Positions 33,833-46,916 are shown, numbered from the stretch's first letter. The stretch is DNA of 64,000 nt from Dendrocalamus latiflorus (GCA_017311315.1 CM029654.1:6517382-6581381); one strand, 5' to 3'. The notes: generated from the sequence alone by a model not told the origin. A program made the numbers and translations.

Positions 33833-35820
33833 TGTGAGAATGTTCATGATATAATTGTGATGAATCATTGTAAGTTTTATAGGGTGTTAAAATATTTTTG
33901 CAAAGATTGTATTTGGTCTGGACTGTTCTCTGAAAGTGTCAGAAATACCGGTAGTACCGCAATTGTGAATGCGGTCAGACCACGTGGCGGTAGTATTGCA
34001 AGGCGGTAGTTTTGACAACTTAGTGGTACGTTTTTTCCAGAGAGATCTAGTGCGAAGTGCGAAAGAGCGGTAGTACCAGTTTAGAGAGCGGTAGTACTGG
34101 TATTGTAAGTGCGGTACTACTGATCTTCCCGGAAAAATAGGGTTTTAGGGATTTGAGCCATGGATAGAGTTGTGATGACTTGGATCATTGGATTAAGATT
34201 GTATGATATATGTCTTGGCTAATGTAGGTCAAGTTATGAAGAATTTGTGCTTGGAAATGATTTTTTTGTCTTTGGATGCGCATGATCGCTTGGAGTGTGG
34301 TCAATGTCGATGATCGAGGCTAGGCTTATGGAGGAGTTAAGTCTCAGAACAATCAAGGATATTAGGGGAGACGGTGAGCTCAAATATGGCATGAGAAAGG
34401 CGAGAAATGTTGAAGGCGAGTTTGAACAGTTGGATGGCGCCATGTGGTTAGCACGATCCAAGTGAGCCGTGGTTCGGTGGAACCGAGACAGGAGAGACTT
34501 AGCGACACGTGGCAAGCTAGTGATGCACCTACACGTGGCAAGCATGGCGATTGTTTGCAGTAGTTGGTGATGACTGGGTCAAGGAAGGGTATTTTGGTAG
34601 TTTGACCAAAATACCGAAAACCATCTTAGATGAAAATCACGGCGCATGGGCGATACGTTGGAGAGCGGTTTAAGTCAAGGTGGAGCTGATTTGATCAATA
34701 CGGATCAAGGCTAAGAATTTAGCGGATACACACTTATGCGCTTTGAAAACGTGTATAAGTGAATTTGTGTGAGTAAAACCTGTGTATGTAGAGTTAGTGG
34801 GTTTTCCCATTGTAATAGTGGATAGTATCCACTAAGGTGAATAGGTGGCTGGTTGCCCACCTATAAAATAGGGTTAGGATGGAGACATGTGAGGTTAACC
34901 ATCCAACCTATCTCTTGTGCTATCTTCTCTTGGTTTACAGTTAGGGTTTGAGAGTGAGTACCTTGGGTGCTCTTTGTCCTCCAAGGTAGAATGGCTGTAA
35001 AACCTACTTTCTCAAGTAAGCAATACATCAATCTTTGTGTAACTCTTGAGTCCCTCTTGTTTTGATTGATGTGCTTGACTTTTGGTTGGTTTTGATCTCT
35101 CTTGTTTCCTTCTTATGATCTTGCTATGCCAAGAATATGTAAGAGATGGAGAAAATCCTTGGGACTATATCTCCACCCATCTGGGCACTTTGATAGCAAG
35201 ATTCACGAGAAAACCCGGTTTTGCTTGACTTTGGTCTCTTTGGTCCATCTCTTGATCCAAGAGTTTTTGGCTTAGTTTCTGTGGTGATCTAATTTGCTGT
35301 GACGTGTGGGAATACATCTATACCCTTCTTGGTCATCATCATCCCACGAGCAATTTGTATTCACCGATTTTGGTTTTAGCTTGGTTTCGGTGCACCTTTA
35401 CTTCAAACTGAAAAAGGTCTCAATTTTGGCCATGATTTTCATGATCGTTTATTGGAATAGGTTCTTGATAACCTAGAAAAGTTCTCTGCAAAATTTTATG
35501 TCATTGGATCTAGGAATCAAAAGTTTCACCAGTTTTAGTTTTTGAACTTGGGCTAATTTCACTGTTCATCAAGGAAAGGTAGTACAACAATTACAACAAA
35601 GGTACTTCTGATTTTTGGTAGTACCGCCATTATAATAAAGGTACTTCTGATTTCCCTGATTTTTCTCCAAAATTTCAGATGATTGTTTTGCTTGTTTGGT
35701 GTTGGTTTCTCATTCCAATCTTCATAGCTTTGTAGCTATTGGAGTGAAGGAATGTTGAATACTTAGGGAAAAACTAGAAGGCACCATTCACCCTAGTTTG
35801 TTGCCATATTCGGTCTTTCA
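33833..35820 (+). mobile_element. 5' LTR of a Sirevirus-like copia retrotransposon
   Basis: Begins TGTGAGAATGTT and ends CGGTCTTTCA directly before a Met-tRNA primer-binding site. TATA box CTATAAAATA lies at 34861-34870. Early LTR sequence (33950-34115) repeats GCGGTAGTA-type words. The last 80 bases match, in reverse, the beginnings of the LTRs at 12944 and 37414. No 3' LTR of this copy is in the window. Confidence 0.8.
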
Positions 35821-35822
35821 AC

Positions 35823-35835
35823 TGGTATCAGAGCC
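35823..35835 (+). promoter_or_regulatory. Primer-binding site (initiator Met-tRNA)
   Basis: TGGTATCAGAGCC lies two bases after the LTR end. It is complementary to the 3' end of plant initiator tRNA-Met, as in Ty1/copia elements. It primes minus-strand DNA synthesis. Confidence 0.85.
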
Positions 35836-37559
35836 CGGTTACCTTTTCTTATAGATCTTAACTGGTCTTTAGAGCCATAGCAACAGACAAGTATTTCACC
35901 AAGCCGTCTCTCTTCGATGGGGTCGACTATCCCTTTTGGAAGAATAGGATATAATCTTACATATAGGCTCAAGGCTATGTGATTTAGAGAAAGGTTAAGA
36001 TCAGATTTGTTGTTCTTGCCGATAAGCACATCATTGCTATGAATACACCAGATGTGGAGGCAAATACTATTGCAAAGAATATCATCATTCAAGGTCTTAG
36101 TCGGAGTGAGTTTGATCGCATCTCTCATCTCTCGTCAGCGTTCGACATCTGGGTGACCCTCAATGCATACCATGAGGGCACCACCTAGATCAAGACTGTC
36201 TGACAAGACCAGTACAAGCGAGAATACAACAAATTCAAGATGCTTGCTGGTGAGTTCTCGGATGAGTGCTTTGGCATATTTCACAAGATACTGAGCAACC
36301 TCTGAGCTCGGATGATGCTCATTAGATGCTTTCTGCCTTGGACCTCAGGGTTTGGGAGATGAAGGTGACCACCATCAAGGACATGACTGATCTGTTGATC
36401 ACTTTGACTCTTGATGCATTGTACTCACGCATCAAGACTCATGAGATCGACATCGTCTCTCGCAAGACGAAGTCGCAGTCGATGGCCTTGGTCATCGATC
36501 CCACTTCTACCTCTGGAGCATCATTTGATGGTGCTTTTGTATTTTCTTTGGGTGCTTTGTGTGAGATGAGCGATGGCCAGTTTGAGTAGTTTCCAAAGCG
36601 TGACCTAGTCCTCCTAACCAGAAAATTCTCACACGCATACAAGAGGGTTAGAGAGAGGAAGAGTGGTCTGGTGATTTGTTTCGAGTGTGGTAACCCCAAC
36701 CACATTTAAGCGAATTGCCCTAAGCTGGAGAAGGGAAAGAACGACTACGGCGGCATGAGCAAGATGACTACATCAACAAGAACCGTAACAAGAAGCCCAT
36801 AGCTCGTGATCAAGGCAAGGAGAAGAAGTACCATAACTTCAGCAAGGTGAAGAAGCTGTTCTACCACGTCCTCATTGCTTTCAACAACTTCGACGTCAGC
36901 TACATGGAGGGCTGGAGTGATGATGATGGTGAGGATGATCTGTAGAAGGATACCAAGGATAGTGACGACTTCACTAGGATGTGCTTCATGGCTAATGAGA
37001 ATGGTATCAGCGATGATGATCTCTACAGCGACTCCGACAAGGTATGCCCCTCCTACAACAAGCTTAATGATACTTTTTTCAAGTTAGGAAAGTTTTATGC
37101 TAGGTTTGGGGTTAGGTGTGGTGAGTTAGAGAAGGAGGTAAAGAGTTTGTCATGGAAGGTTACTTTACTTAGATCCGCTTCCTCCCGTGACGATTGTGAT
37201 GTATGTGCTTCCTTGCTTGGTGATATGGAGAAGCTAAGGACCACGCATGATAGTGTGATTTCTAAGTTAGATTTGCTTAAGGTGGAGAATGTTAGTCTGC
37301 TAGCTAAGTTAGAGTTGTCTAGAGTTGCTCCTTTACATTCTGATTCTGTTGAGACTACATTCTACACATTATGTGAGAATAAGGACAATGATTTTAAATG
37401 TTTATATACCTTGTGTAGGACCGAACAGGCAATAGAGGGGGGGGGTGAATGGTGCCTTCAAATTCTCCCCAAGTATTCACTTAACTCTTTTTTCCGATGG
37501 CTATAGAGTTATGAAGATTAGGGTTGAAAACTCAATTGAAAACCGTAGCAACAGAGAGA

Positions 37560-38780
37560 AACAACAGAAAAACACATTGTGGTCAGAGACTGGCAACATG
37601 GTCAAAAACTTATAACGTGGTCATAAGTTCAACAATGTGGTCGAGAGCTGACAAAGTGGTCATAAATCTGACTACCAGATGGAAGTATAACGTGATCAGA
37701 AATTGACTACCGAACGGACATCACTGTAGTTGAAAACTGACTATACGTTGAAAATCAGTGTAGTCGAAAGTTAAACGTGGTCAGAAATTGACTACCGATC
37801 GGAAATCACTATAGTCGATAACCACCAAGACCAAAATCAACGCGATCAAAAATGGGTGCAGTCGAAACCAACGTGGTTGTAAACAATGTGATCGAACATC
37901 AATGAGTGGTCGAGCAACCAATGTAGTCAAAACCAGTCGGCAACCAAAATGATCAACGTGGTTGTAAGCCAATGAGATGGTCGAACAACCAACGTGGTTG
38001 GAACCAGACTGCAACCAAAAGATCAACGTGGTCGTATCCAATGTAGTCGTAAACCAACAGGTGGTCGAACAAATGACATGGTCGAAACCAGTCTGCAACC
38101 AAAAGATCAACATGGTCGTAAACCAACAGGTGGTCGAACAACCAACGAGGTCGAAGACAAGCGAATGATCTGCAATTAGCGTGATCAATTTAGCTCAAAA
38201 ACCAACTAGAAAAAACAAGGATATGTGAGTGGTCAGAAACCCCATGCGGTAGGAAAAAGCGAAGCGGTCGGAAGAATGAATGTGATCGAGACCGGTGCAA
38301 TGCCGTCTAGAACTTGACCGTGGTCGAAACCAACGTAATCGTAAAGCTGATTGACGTTCTAGAGAGTGCACTGACTACTGACTACTTCAATTCAGATCCA
38401 AGAGAAGAACACGAAGTAATTGAAAGATCTGAACATGGTCGAAGACAGTGCGATGCGATCTGAAACTCGACCTAGTCGAAACCAACGTGATCGTAAAGGC
38501 GATGAAAATTTCAGACAGTGAACAGCATGACTATTTCAGTTCAGACTCAAGCAAAGATAAAAAAAATATGAGGCACTCAGAATGCTAAACATGGTCGAAA
38601 GCAACATGATGTAATCTGGAACTCTACCGTGGTCTAACCAAGTTGATCATAAAACCGATCGACATTCCAGATAAAGATTATGCTGACTGTTCCAATTCAG
38701 ATACAAAACAAAAACCGAAGAACGCATAGCGATCGAAAGCTTGAACGTGGTTGAAAAGTAAAGTGATGTGGTTGGAATCT
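37560..38780 (+). repeat. Degenerate GTGGTCG-type array in the solo LTR
   Basis: Many units of the type AACGTGGTCGTAA, AATGTAGTCGAA and ATGGTCGAAACC, less regular than the 15-bp array at 13215-13440. Larger segments with GTTGGAACCAGTCTGCAACC are repeated near 37940-38110. Confidence 0.65.
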
Positions 38781-40149
38781 TGAGTGTGGTCGAAACTAGA
38801 AGCGGTCATAACAAAGACGGAAGAACAGAGAAGTGCACGACCGTAAGATCCAAACTCCACATAACTTTTGATTAAAAGATCAACTGGCCATGCAACTTTG
38901 TACATAACATGGTTAAGGTCTCAAGATGCTACTCTAATCTTTGATTGAAAACTTAGCAAGCAAATTGAGAGAATTATGCGATTTAACTGAGTGTGCACAA
39001 TGTCAAAGTCAAGAGGTTGAGAAGACAATCAGACCATGCCCGTGGGAATAGAATAGCCAAGATGGCTTTGATTATGATTCCACAACAACCAGCAAGTCAG
39101 ATCGTCAATAAGATAAGCATGAACTTCCTCTGAGATCAAGAAGGGAAAGAAACAATTGAAGAACAAAGAAGAAACAGAGAAAGAACTGAACCAAATCCAA
39201 GACACCTCAATCAGACAAAAGCTACACAAGCAGTAGATGAAAACTTGATGTATTGCTCCGATGATTGGTTTCACAGCCACTCCCCTTGGGAGGACCAAGC
39301 TCTAACCCTAGAGCCAACACCCACTCTCTAACCTAACTCACGTAGGAGGGAGGAGGAGCTAGCCACCACAAGACCTAGCCAACCGTCTCAATCTCCAACC
39401 CTAGCTCTTGCCTCTCCTCCCCTTTTATAGGCTCACCAAAGAACCCTAGACCTAATGGATCCTACCATTAGTCCAAACCGGTGATAACCCGTTAACCCCA
39501 CCTAACACCAGGTTTTACTTATGCACGCTTCTCAAAGTGACTTACATGTGGCCCCAATGACTTGTCGTCAAGCCTCTCACACGTTTGGGTCCCACCGAAC
39601 TGTTCTCGCTTGCAAACGGTCCAAGTCATTTGGCACACCATGTGCTTCTCCTCGTGCATGACTGCATTAGGCATCCTTGACCATCTGGACCTCGACTCCT
39701 CCCTGGGCTTAGTCCCAGTCCATCTTGCCGTTGCTCGTCATGTCTACCTTCGGTAGCTCCTGCTCCGGTTTCTCGTTGTCTTGGCTTACAACAACCTCAC
39801 CAGCCTCGGTCATCTTCAGCATCTTCTTGACCATTTTGGATCTCAACACCTCCTTGTACCTAGTCCCGGTCCTCCTACGTCTCACCATGACCTAGCTCCG
39901 AAGTCCTACAAACAACACCAACAAGCAAACAATCACGTAGCACCGCACGATACATAAAGATCATCAATTTGCACAATCAAAATGTATGCACCCAAATTAC
40001 TGATTCTAATAGTAGAACCAAGCAATAAACTCATGTGCACACTAGTAAGAAACACTCTAGACAAAACACCAATAATCTGGAGAACAACCTTAGCACACTG
40101 ACTAGTCTGATATGACTTACGAGTACTTAGATGCACAAGAAATGAGGTA

Positions 40150-40640
40150 CTCGTAGCCCACGAGGTCCTACCAGCAGCCTACGACCACACAACAGACCAC
40201 TACGACCACCACACAGATCGCTACAACCATCACATAGATCGCTATGACCATCGAGGACACAAGCTACAACTACCGCATAGATCGCTCTGACTACCGCAAC
40301 GATCACTCCGACTATCGCTCACATTAGTTATGACTTACCAGAATATGTCACTACGACCTATGATTACCACAACCGATAGCCACGATCACTGCTCACATTA
40401 GCTACGACTGACCAGAATAGGTCGCTATGACCTGCGACTACCACAACCGATAGCCACGATCACCACTCACATCGGCTACAACTTACCAGAACAGATCACT
40501 ACGACTGCTGCTTGCAAAGGCTACAACTATCGATCATGACTAGGTAGAGCTACAACCTACCAGAACAGATCGCTACGACCACCGCTTGCAGAGGCTATGA
40601 CTATTGATCACACATGATCGTTCAAGCATTGATGCTTTCG
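40150..40640 (+). repeat. Degenerate ACGACC/CGCTACGACC array in the solo LTR
   Basis: Repeated words CGCTACGACC, CACATAGATCGCT and GCTACGACTGACCAGAA. Positionally equivalent to the array upstream of 15205 in the sister LTR. Confidence 0.6.
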
Positions 40641-41885
40641 ACCACTTCGTGGTTGTTCTACCGACCAGACCTACCGACCACCAAGTCATAAATAGCAAAA
40701 GCTCCAGTACTCGTGGACAGACAAACTTGTAGACAATGAAGTTGTCAGCCAGACTAACCCGATACAGACAACGAAGTTGATAGACCAAGAATCAATCTTT
40801 TGCAAACTCCTCAAAACCAAACTCAACCTTCACACATACTCTAAACCAAAAGTCAATTACTCATCACAACCATAGGGTGACCTTCACATAGTCTCTCACC
40901 TTGATTTGCCTGAAATCTGTGATAGCTGTACCAACTTAAAGATTAATTTAAAGAAAGAAGATCATAAAATCGCTGAAATGTAAGCTGCTTTGATGGAGCC
41001 TGTTGCTTTTTGTGCTAACTGTCCTAAATTAACTGTTGAACTTGAATCTGTTTCTAAACAATTTTGGGGCATGTGTGATCATAACAAGAAAATAGCTTGA
41101 TATACTTTTAAGACACCTGTTAGCTCACCATGCAATGATTAATGAAAAATGTATGAAGCTAACTAAAAATCTACTAGAGAAGCCAAAATTTGATTGCTTG
41201 TTCTATGCTGAAGTAGAGGAGAAAATGTAGAAGACCTTTAGGGAGAGTTACAAGGCCCAAATAGCTAGGATTAAGATTGCCCCTTGTCTATCTTGCGAAA
41301 CCCTCAAGGTTGAGGCGCCCGTGCACAAGGAGAGGTATGCACATGCTATTCAATCTTCTCCTTCTGGTTCTTCATCTTCTTCCTCCTATTCTTCATGTGC
41401 TTCTCTTTTTTGAAAGTGTGAGTACCTCATGAACACTCTCAAAAAATTTGCTAGAGGAAAGAAAAGGCTTAATCTTATCCTAGACAAATCCAAGATTTGT
41501 AAGTTCAATCAAGGTCTAAGATATGATTTCTTAGATGATGTGAGAAAATATCCACCTACAGTAGTTAGAGATTTAGCTGGAGGCATGATTGAGGTTGCGC
41601 CCAAGGCTAAAAATATAGTGTTTAAATCTATGGGTTTTGTCCAAGGGATTTATAACAGTAAGATTGTTCCACCTGTTGCTTCGACCTCTCAAAAGGCGAA
41701 GTATTATCCTGCTGCTTCGATCTCTCAAAGGCGTAGTATCATTGTACCTTCTATCGGAAGGATGGATATGTGGTTGAGTTTTGCTTCAGGCATGCTAAGA
41801 TTGTGCATGGAGACTGTGTTCGTGCTCTTAGGGGTATCCAGGGTCAGCCCCAGACTCGGAGTACTCCTAAGACCAACATGAGGTC

Positions 41886-43750
41886 TAGAGCCGCGGGCCG
41901 TCGGACCACCGTGCACACAAGGGAGAGAGAGAAAAAAAGGAAGGCCGCACGTCTGCATGCGGCCAGGGCGGTGGTGGCTGCACGCGGCTCGGTGGTGGTG
42001 GTGGCACGACCATGTGTGCGTAGCCATGGCAGCGCACGGTGGCAATGGTGGATGGTGGGCGGCGGCAGCGCACGGTGGTGGCGGCGCGAGGTGGCGATCA
42101 TGGTGGCACGCGGTGGCGGTGGCCGGTGGTTGGTGGCAACGGCACGACTGAACAGCCGTTCGCATGGTCAAACGGTGTTTTGCTTGGCTGAATAGCCATT
42201 CACGCGGCCAAACGTCGTTTGCTCGGTCGAACGGCGTTTTGCATGGCCGTGGGACTAGCGAACCTATTTTTCTCTCCAATCAGTTTTACCTCTTGTCGTT
42301 CATTTGTCAAATTCAGATGTGCCTAATCGGTTGCCTTCTATTCCATCCCGTAGGTTCGCACGCAGTTGTTGAGGGAGCAGTTGAGCAGTTGCGCATTTTG
42401 GACCCATTATGCAGTGTGTCTGTCGAGCATGCTCAAGGCAAGTACCTCGCGGTCGTAACCTATCTTCTTCGCACATTAGCATTTCATGATTAACTATCAC
42501 CATTAGCTAGTGCTCAATTATTACATTGTATTGATTGCCAGGTCGTATGCTGTTATTATACTGGGTAGATCTTGATGTGCTAGGCTAGCTGGTGTTGAAT
42601 ACTTCTAAGTTGTTATAATGCTCAATTATAGGATTCATGCTTTAATTTGTGATTAGAATTGATGCTTAAATCATTGATAGGGGTAGCGAATAAGCATGTT
42701 CGAATTTAAGGTTAATCACTAGTAATCTTTTAACATTGGGCTGCTTTATTTATATACCTTGCTTCCATGATCTTTATTTGTATGTTATTTCTTGTGAGCC
42801 TTGACTGATTTATTTATGATACTCATTAACTATATTAATAAACACTTATCACGTAATAAAACCTAGATGATTGACAACGCTTGTGTGAGCTATGTTAAAG
42901 TGCCCATTAGAGTAATTCCTGGATCACTACCACCATAATATCTTTCCCCATTGCCTCATATCGGAAATTATGCCTTTCCTTCTCAACCTTTACTAACCTG
43001 TCACTTATCATAACCTTATCCGAACTTATCCTTAGTTATTCAAATCTCTTATCATATTAGCTGTTAATAACATAATTGTTACCTAGCCCGGGGTTTCCCA
43101 CATATAGGGGAGATTGCCACCCACCTAGTAACGTATGGGGGGCTGTACATTTTTATTACTTAGGATATTACACCCTGTCTATGGTTATATAGCCGAGGAC
43201 AGAGATGTGCCTAACTATTCTCGTATAACCAGGTATGTGGGAAGGGATCGCCAGGGCCATGGCTATAGCTTGTTAAATAACTAGTACCTTGGTTCCACAT
43301 CTCCGTTATCTCTATCCTTGATCGGTTTTAGTGTTTCTGGTGGCTTGATTTCATTGCGATTAGCTTGTCAATTACTTGTTGCTTGCTTGTCCTTTTCTCT
43401 CCGTGTCGCGACCGTTGTTGTGTACTTGCTGAGATTCCAAATCTCACGTTTGCTCTTTTCATTCTCATGTAAAAGGCCAGTGGAGTGATAGCATCATGCA
43501 TGGGTGGGAGCAGTCGAGTTTTCGGTACCATAGTTTGTCACTATTTATGTTATTTTATTTATTTTCTTTTGATTATAAGTGAACCATCCCATGTTTCAAA
43601 TATTTATTTTAGTTTCCGCTGGTATTTAATAAAATACTCTTAAAGTTTTAATTTCTTTGAATTCCTATTGTTGCTTATATTATTTGTTTTTTACTTTGAC
43701 GATGTTGTTTCATAGTAGTGTTCTAAATTGACTATATGTAGGGTGCCACA
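41886..43750 (+). mobile_element. Gypsy-type LTR remnant, left end unresolved
   Basis: Copia gag stops near 41885. The following DNA has a GC-rich patch (41890-42140) with many GGTGG words, short AAACGGYGTTTTGC repeats at 42160-42245, then an LTR-like U5 part ending GTAGGGTGCCACA at 43750. The block around 43420-43510 resembles the 3' parts of gypsy LTRs. No TSD was found, so the left end is probably truncated. Open frames in both directions at 41770-42280 are compositional. Confidence 0.5.
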
Positions 43751-44110
43751 GTAGCACAAATTAGAAAGTTCAAAGAACCTTTTACATCTAGCTACTCCAT
43801 TCGACTTGTTCTTTGGCTGTTGGCAATGACATCGCTTGATTGCCTAGGTTCTCTGCAGACAAGGGCAAGGGGGAGCAGGTGCCACCTACCCTGCCTGCCC
43901 TTTACTTTAAAGCTGGGAGCTTTCGATTGGATGGAAGCGCAGAAACGGGCCTGGGCCAATCCTTCACTTTTGCTAATACAGAGCGCATAATTAAAATTGT
44001 GAAATCGTAGTACAAACAGTAATACACAACGCTGTTTAAGGCATGTATGGAACACAAGGTTTGAAAAACATGGGAGCAGTAGAACCGCATGAATTGGTGT
44101 GGCATGTCTA
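43751..44110. other. No gene seen
   Basis: Flank between the gypsy LTR remnant and a MITE. No coding signal was recognised. Confidence 0.3.
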
Positions 44111-44433
44111 GAGCCTCTTTGATCCAAAAGAATCTCAAAAGAAAACATAGGAATATCATTCCGGTAGGATTTTGCATCGTAGCCGTGTTTGAAACATAGG
44201 AAGATCGAATTCCTTAGGTTTACTGTAGCAGTCCCACAAAATCACAGAAAATTCTAAGGAATCTAAACATCCACTCCTACCTCATTTCAAAGGTTCATGT
44301 GTTCTTCCTCCGATCCGTTCTTACAAATTCCTGTGTTGTTTTTGAATTATCTGTTTTACACATTCATTCCTATCATATTTATGTGTTTTTCCTATTAATG
44401 TATTTTTTATAATTCTACAAATCAAAGAGGCCC
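44111..44433. mobile_element. Tourist-like MITE, 323 bp
   Basis: Terminal inverted repeats GAGCCTCTTTGATCC and AATCAAAGAGGCCC, flanked by CTA (44108-44110) and TTA (44434-44436), an imperfect 3-bp TSD of PIF/Harbinger type. The interior, with TAGGATTTTGCATCGTAGC, matches the MITE at 46917-47295. Confidence 0.7.
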
Positions 44434-45688
44434 TTAGTGAAATCCTACAGGAAATGAAACCGCAGGAATTGCACAGAAGTGTTGTTTGGATGCTCTAGAG
44501 GAATTTTAGTACTGTTGGAGTTTTTGGGCTTGGCCCATTCAATATTCCAATTAAATCCTAGAAAATCTTAAAAGCTCACTCATGCATGGTGGAAGATAGA
44601 AAGTTTAATATCATATTGCTAGTCTAGGTGGGAGGAGACCAATTTATATGGTGGAGTTAGTCTTACCAAGTTGAAGAAAGCAAAAGAAGATCACACACGT
44701 GTGCTCGCTCACTCACCTTGCCACGCCATGGAGTGGCAGCTTCTTTTTGCACCTCAAAACCATGCATACAATTTAGAAATTGAAAGTTTGTATTACACTG
44801 TTTAAATTGGCTTTCATGGCACGCATTAACTGCGATTAAAATAGTGTAATGGCAGTAATGATGATGGCAGTTTCTTCTGATAAGGCGGACTCTATAAAGG
44901 ATATCTCTCCTCTCATAATTGGGATGGGCCATTCTTCCCATTTCCTCTGTGTTGTGTAGCCTCGGCTTCTCCATCCCTTCTTTTGGCGTGCACCGACATG
45001 GGGAGAGCAGTGTCTCCAAAGCCGACATCTCTCATGATCCTGCACGGGTTGGGACGAATCAGATTTTTGGGAAGCATTCGCGTGACTGCTCACAACTTAT
45101 GACTATGACTGCTACTTGACTTATGAGTATGTCCGCTACAGTTCTCTTACGAGTACGATCTCTGATCTCTTTGGTACTCAGACGGTCCGACCGCTACGGT
45201 ACTTGGATAAAACTCTACCACGAACTATGTTGGAGCGATTCTCTGTAAGTTGCAAGAATATCATTTGATTTGGCTAGGCCTTGTTTTCCTAGATATCTGT
45301 CCTGTGATGATGTTGGTGCCTACTTCTGTTCGTAGCATTCTTGGTCCAAACTTTATCTTGTTATTGTATACATATATATTTAAGTACACTGTTGGTCCCT
45401 AAACTTATCAGCGGGGTTCACATGTGTTTGTAATCTATGAAACTGTCTAATCCGGTCCCTAAACTTATTTAAGTGAGTCATCAGAGATCCAAAAGAGACT
45501 GGGCTGGCCTTGACCACTGGCGTGGACAGTTGACCATGATGTGGAGAACACGAGTTATTATTAATTCACTCTCCGGTGCGCCCTCCCCTCTCTTGATCCT
45601 CTTCGGTGGTTTTCCCCCTCTCCTCCCCTCCCCTCTCCTTCCTCCTCCAAGCAACTGATTAGAAGCGCTACTTGCGGACGACGAGGCC
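44434..45688. other. No intact gene; possible copia LTR fragment
   Basis: From about 44513 (TGTTGGAGTTTTTGGGC) the sequence has features of a copia LTR (GTCTAGGTGGGAGGAGACCA, GTGGAGTTAGTC), but I cannot find the other end. 45100-45210 holds short ACTATGACT and GAGTACG words. 45380-45490 resembles MITE filler (GGTCCCTAAACTTAT twice). Confidence 0.3.
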
Positions 45689-46440
45689 ATGGACACTTAT
45701 GAGCCACCAAGGTGGTGTTCGCTCACCTGTAGGCGCTCAACCCCGACCTCACCTCCAAGAACATGGGCATGCTCCTCATCCAGGATAGTAGTGACAAGGA
45801 CATGATCTGCCTCACCTTCAGCCAAGAGCACCTTCTTTACTCCGTCCTTGCTAAGGAGCACACCGACCTCACCCACAAGGCCCCCTCTCCTCCGCCTGCC
45901 TCTGCCTCTTGGGGCCTGCCTCCAAGCGACCAGGTGGCCCAAGCCTTCTTCCCTTAGGACTACGGCTGCTAGTCCCCGATGAGCGGCGCCCACCGCCGGA
46001 TCTTCTCGCTCACTGACGTTGATGCCGCCACCGCGGGTGGGTGTAAACTGTGCCTCTACTTCACGCGTGGCTACTGCAAGAACGGCTTCTACTGCTGCTT
46101 CCTGCACGGCCTGTCACCTAATGATGCCACCAAGCAGGACTGCTTGCAGCTCATGGCATCTGCCTTCCCCTTCTCACCATCCCCCAAAGCCCTCAACTTC
46201 CTGCTCTAGCAGTAGTAGCAGTAGAGCGACTCCCAAAGCCCTCAACTTCCTGCTCCTGCACAGGTACTCCGTGCGCTCGCATTAGATGGACCGTGGCAAC
46301 CTCATCACCAACCCTGGCACACGCCAGATCTACCTTCATCACGTTCGGCTTCATCACCTTCATCTATCCAAAGATGGCAAGGCTCATCCTCGCCAACGAT
46401 AGCGGGCGGAGGTCAGGGCACTAGCAAAATAAGGACCCGC
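45689..46440 (+). pseudogene. Broken CCCH zinc-finger / RRM protein gene copy
   Basis: It starts MDTYE and, after a one-base frameshift near 45702, continues as KVVFAHL, a stop, then ALNPDLTSKNMGMLLIQDSSDKDMICLTF. This is the N-terminal region of plant CCCH zinc-finger proteins that also carry an RRM. At about 46030-46110 a CCCH finger is intact in spacing (CLYFTRGYCKNGFYCCFLH, C-x7-C-x5-C-x3-H), followed by HGLSPNDATKQD. Near 46312-46345 TRQIYL marks the RRM start. After a frame change FGFITFIYPKMARLILA matches RNP1 and what follows, with the middle of the RRM missing. In-frame stops and deletions show it is not functional. No introns are evident, so it may be a processed or fragment copy. 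The parent family acts in RNA binding and turnover. Confidence 0.75.
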
Positions 46441-46916
46441 ACCTGCCTTCGCCATCGATGCTCATCGACAGCCACACTGACCTGCCTATTGGCAAGGACC
46501 ACCCGACTGACACGCCAAGCAACACCGATGACATAATTGACTTGCCGACCTCGATGGACATGGAGATGGGCATGGAGAGGGCAGAGGTGAAGGCGAAGGT
46601 GACGGTGAGGAGGAGGTGGTCGCAGAGCGGGTGGTCGGAGGGGAAGGATAGGAGGGAGTTGAGGAGAGGGAGGTGTTGTAGGGAGGGCGGGAGGAGATGA
46701 TCGTCGAGGAAGGAGAGGAGGAGGGGTCTGAGGTGGGAGAGGAGGTCACGGCGGGGGAGGGAGGAGACGACAAGGTCGAGGAAGGGGTGGTGGAGCCATT
46801 GGTGGCTACAGGGAGAGGAGAAGTTGTCGAGGAGCTGCTCTCTCACATAAACAGCTAAAAGCTAAAAGCCGCAACCAAAACCCATAGGTTGTAGCCAAAA
46901 AAGAATAGGCATGAAA
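46441..46916. other. GC/purine-rich tail after the CCCH pseudogene
   Basis: Highly purine-rich between 46560 and 46800 (GGAGG, GAGG words). It could be a decayed C-terminal part of the pseudogene but has no recognisable domain. Confidence 0.3.

Larger units (their letters stand above)
37414..40898 (-). mobile_element. 3.5-kb solo LTR of a Sirevirus-like copia element (reverse), inserted in gag
   Basis: A perfect TSD CCTTG lies at 37409-37413 and 40899-40903. On the minus strand it begins TGAGAGACTATGTG and ends CGGTCCTACA. It is homologous throughout to the solo LTR at 12944-15685, including the G run with GGTGAATGGTGCC at its left end and the CTAACCCTAGAGCC block near 39300. Minus-strand TATA (TATAAAAG) lies at 39422-39429. 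The extra 740 bases relative to the sister copy lie mainly in the longer GTGGTCG array. Confidence 0.9.
35860..41885 (+). pseudogene. Decayed Sirevirus-type gag, interrupted by a solo LTR
   Basis: Gag homology begins near 35890 (KYFTKPSLFDGVDYPFW) with several stops and frameshifts. A CCHC knuckle at about 36680-36720 reads CFECGNPNHI, a stop, then ANCPK, so it is broken. A longer open part is 36979-37413. Gag resumes at 40904 (DLPEICDSCTNLK) and continues in pieces, including 41429-41760, to about 41885, where gypsy LTR sequence takes over. Protease, integrase, RT and RNase H are absent. The product would be the capsid/nucleocapsid protein; this copy is dead. Confidence 0.75.

Noticed and set aside
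35823..35835. tRNA-like match
   Set aside because: It is a primer-binding site complementary to the tRNA 3' end; no cloverleaf surrounds it.
41770..42279. Overlapping frames of 141 and 184 codons on opposite strands
   Set aside because: They span the junction between gag debris and a GGTGG-rich LTR patch; His/Pro or Gly/Ala low complexity only.
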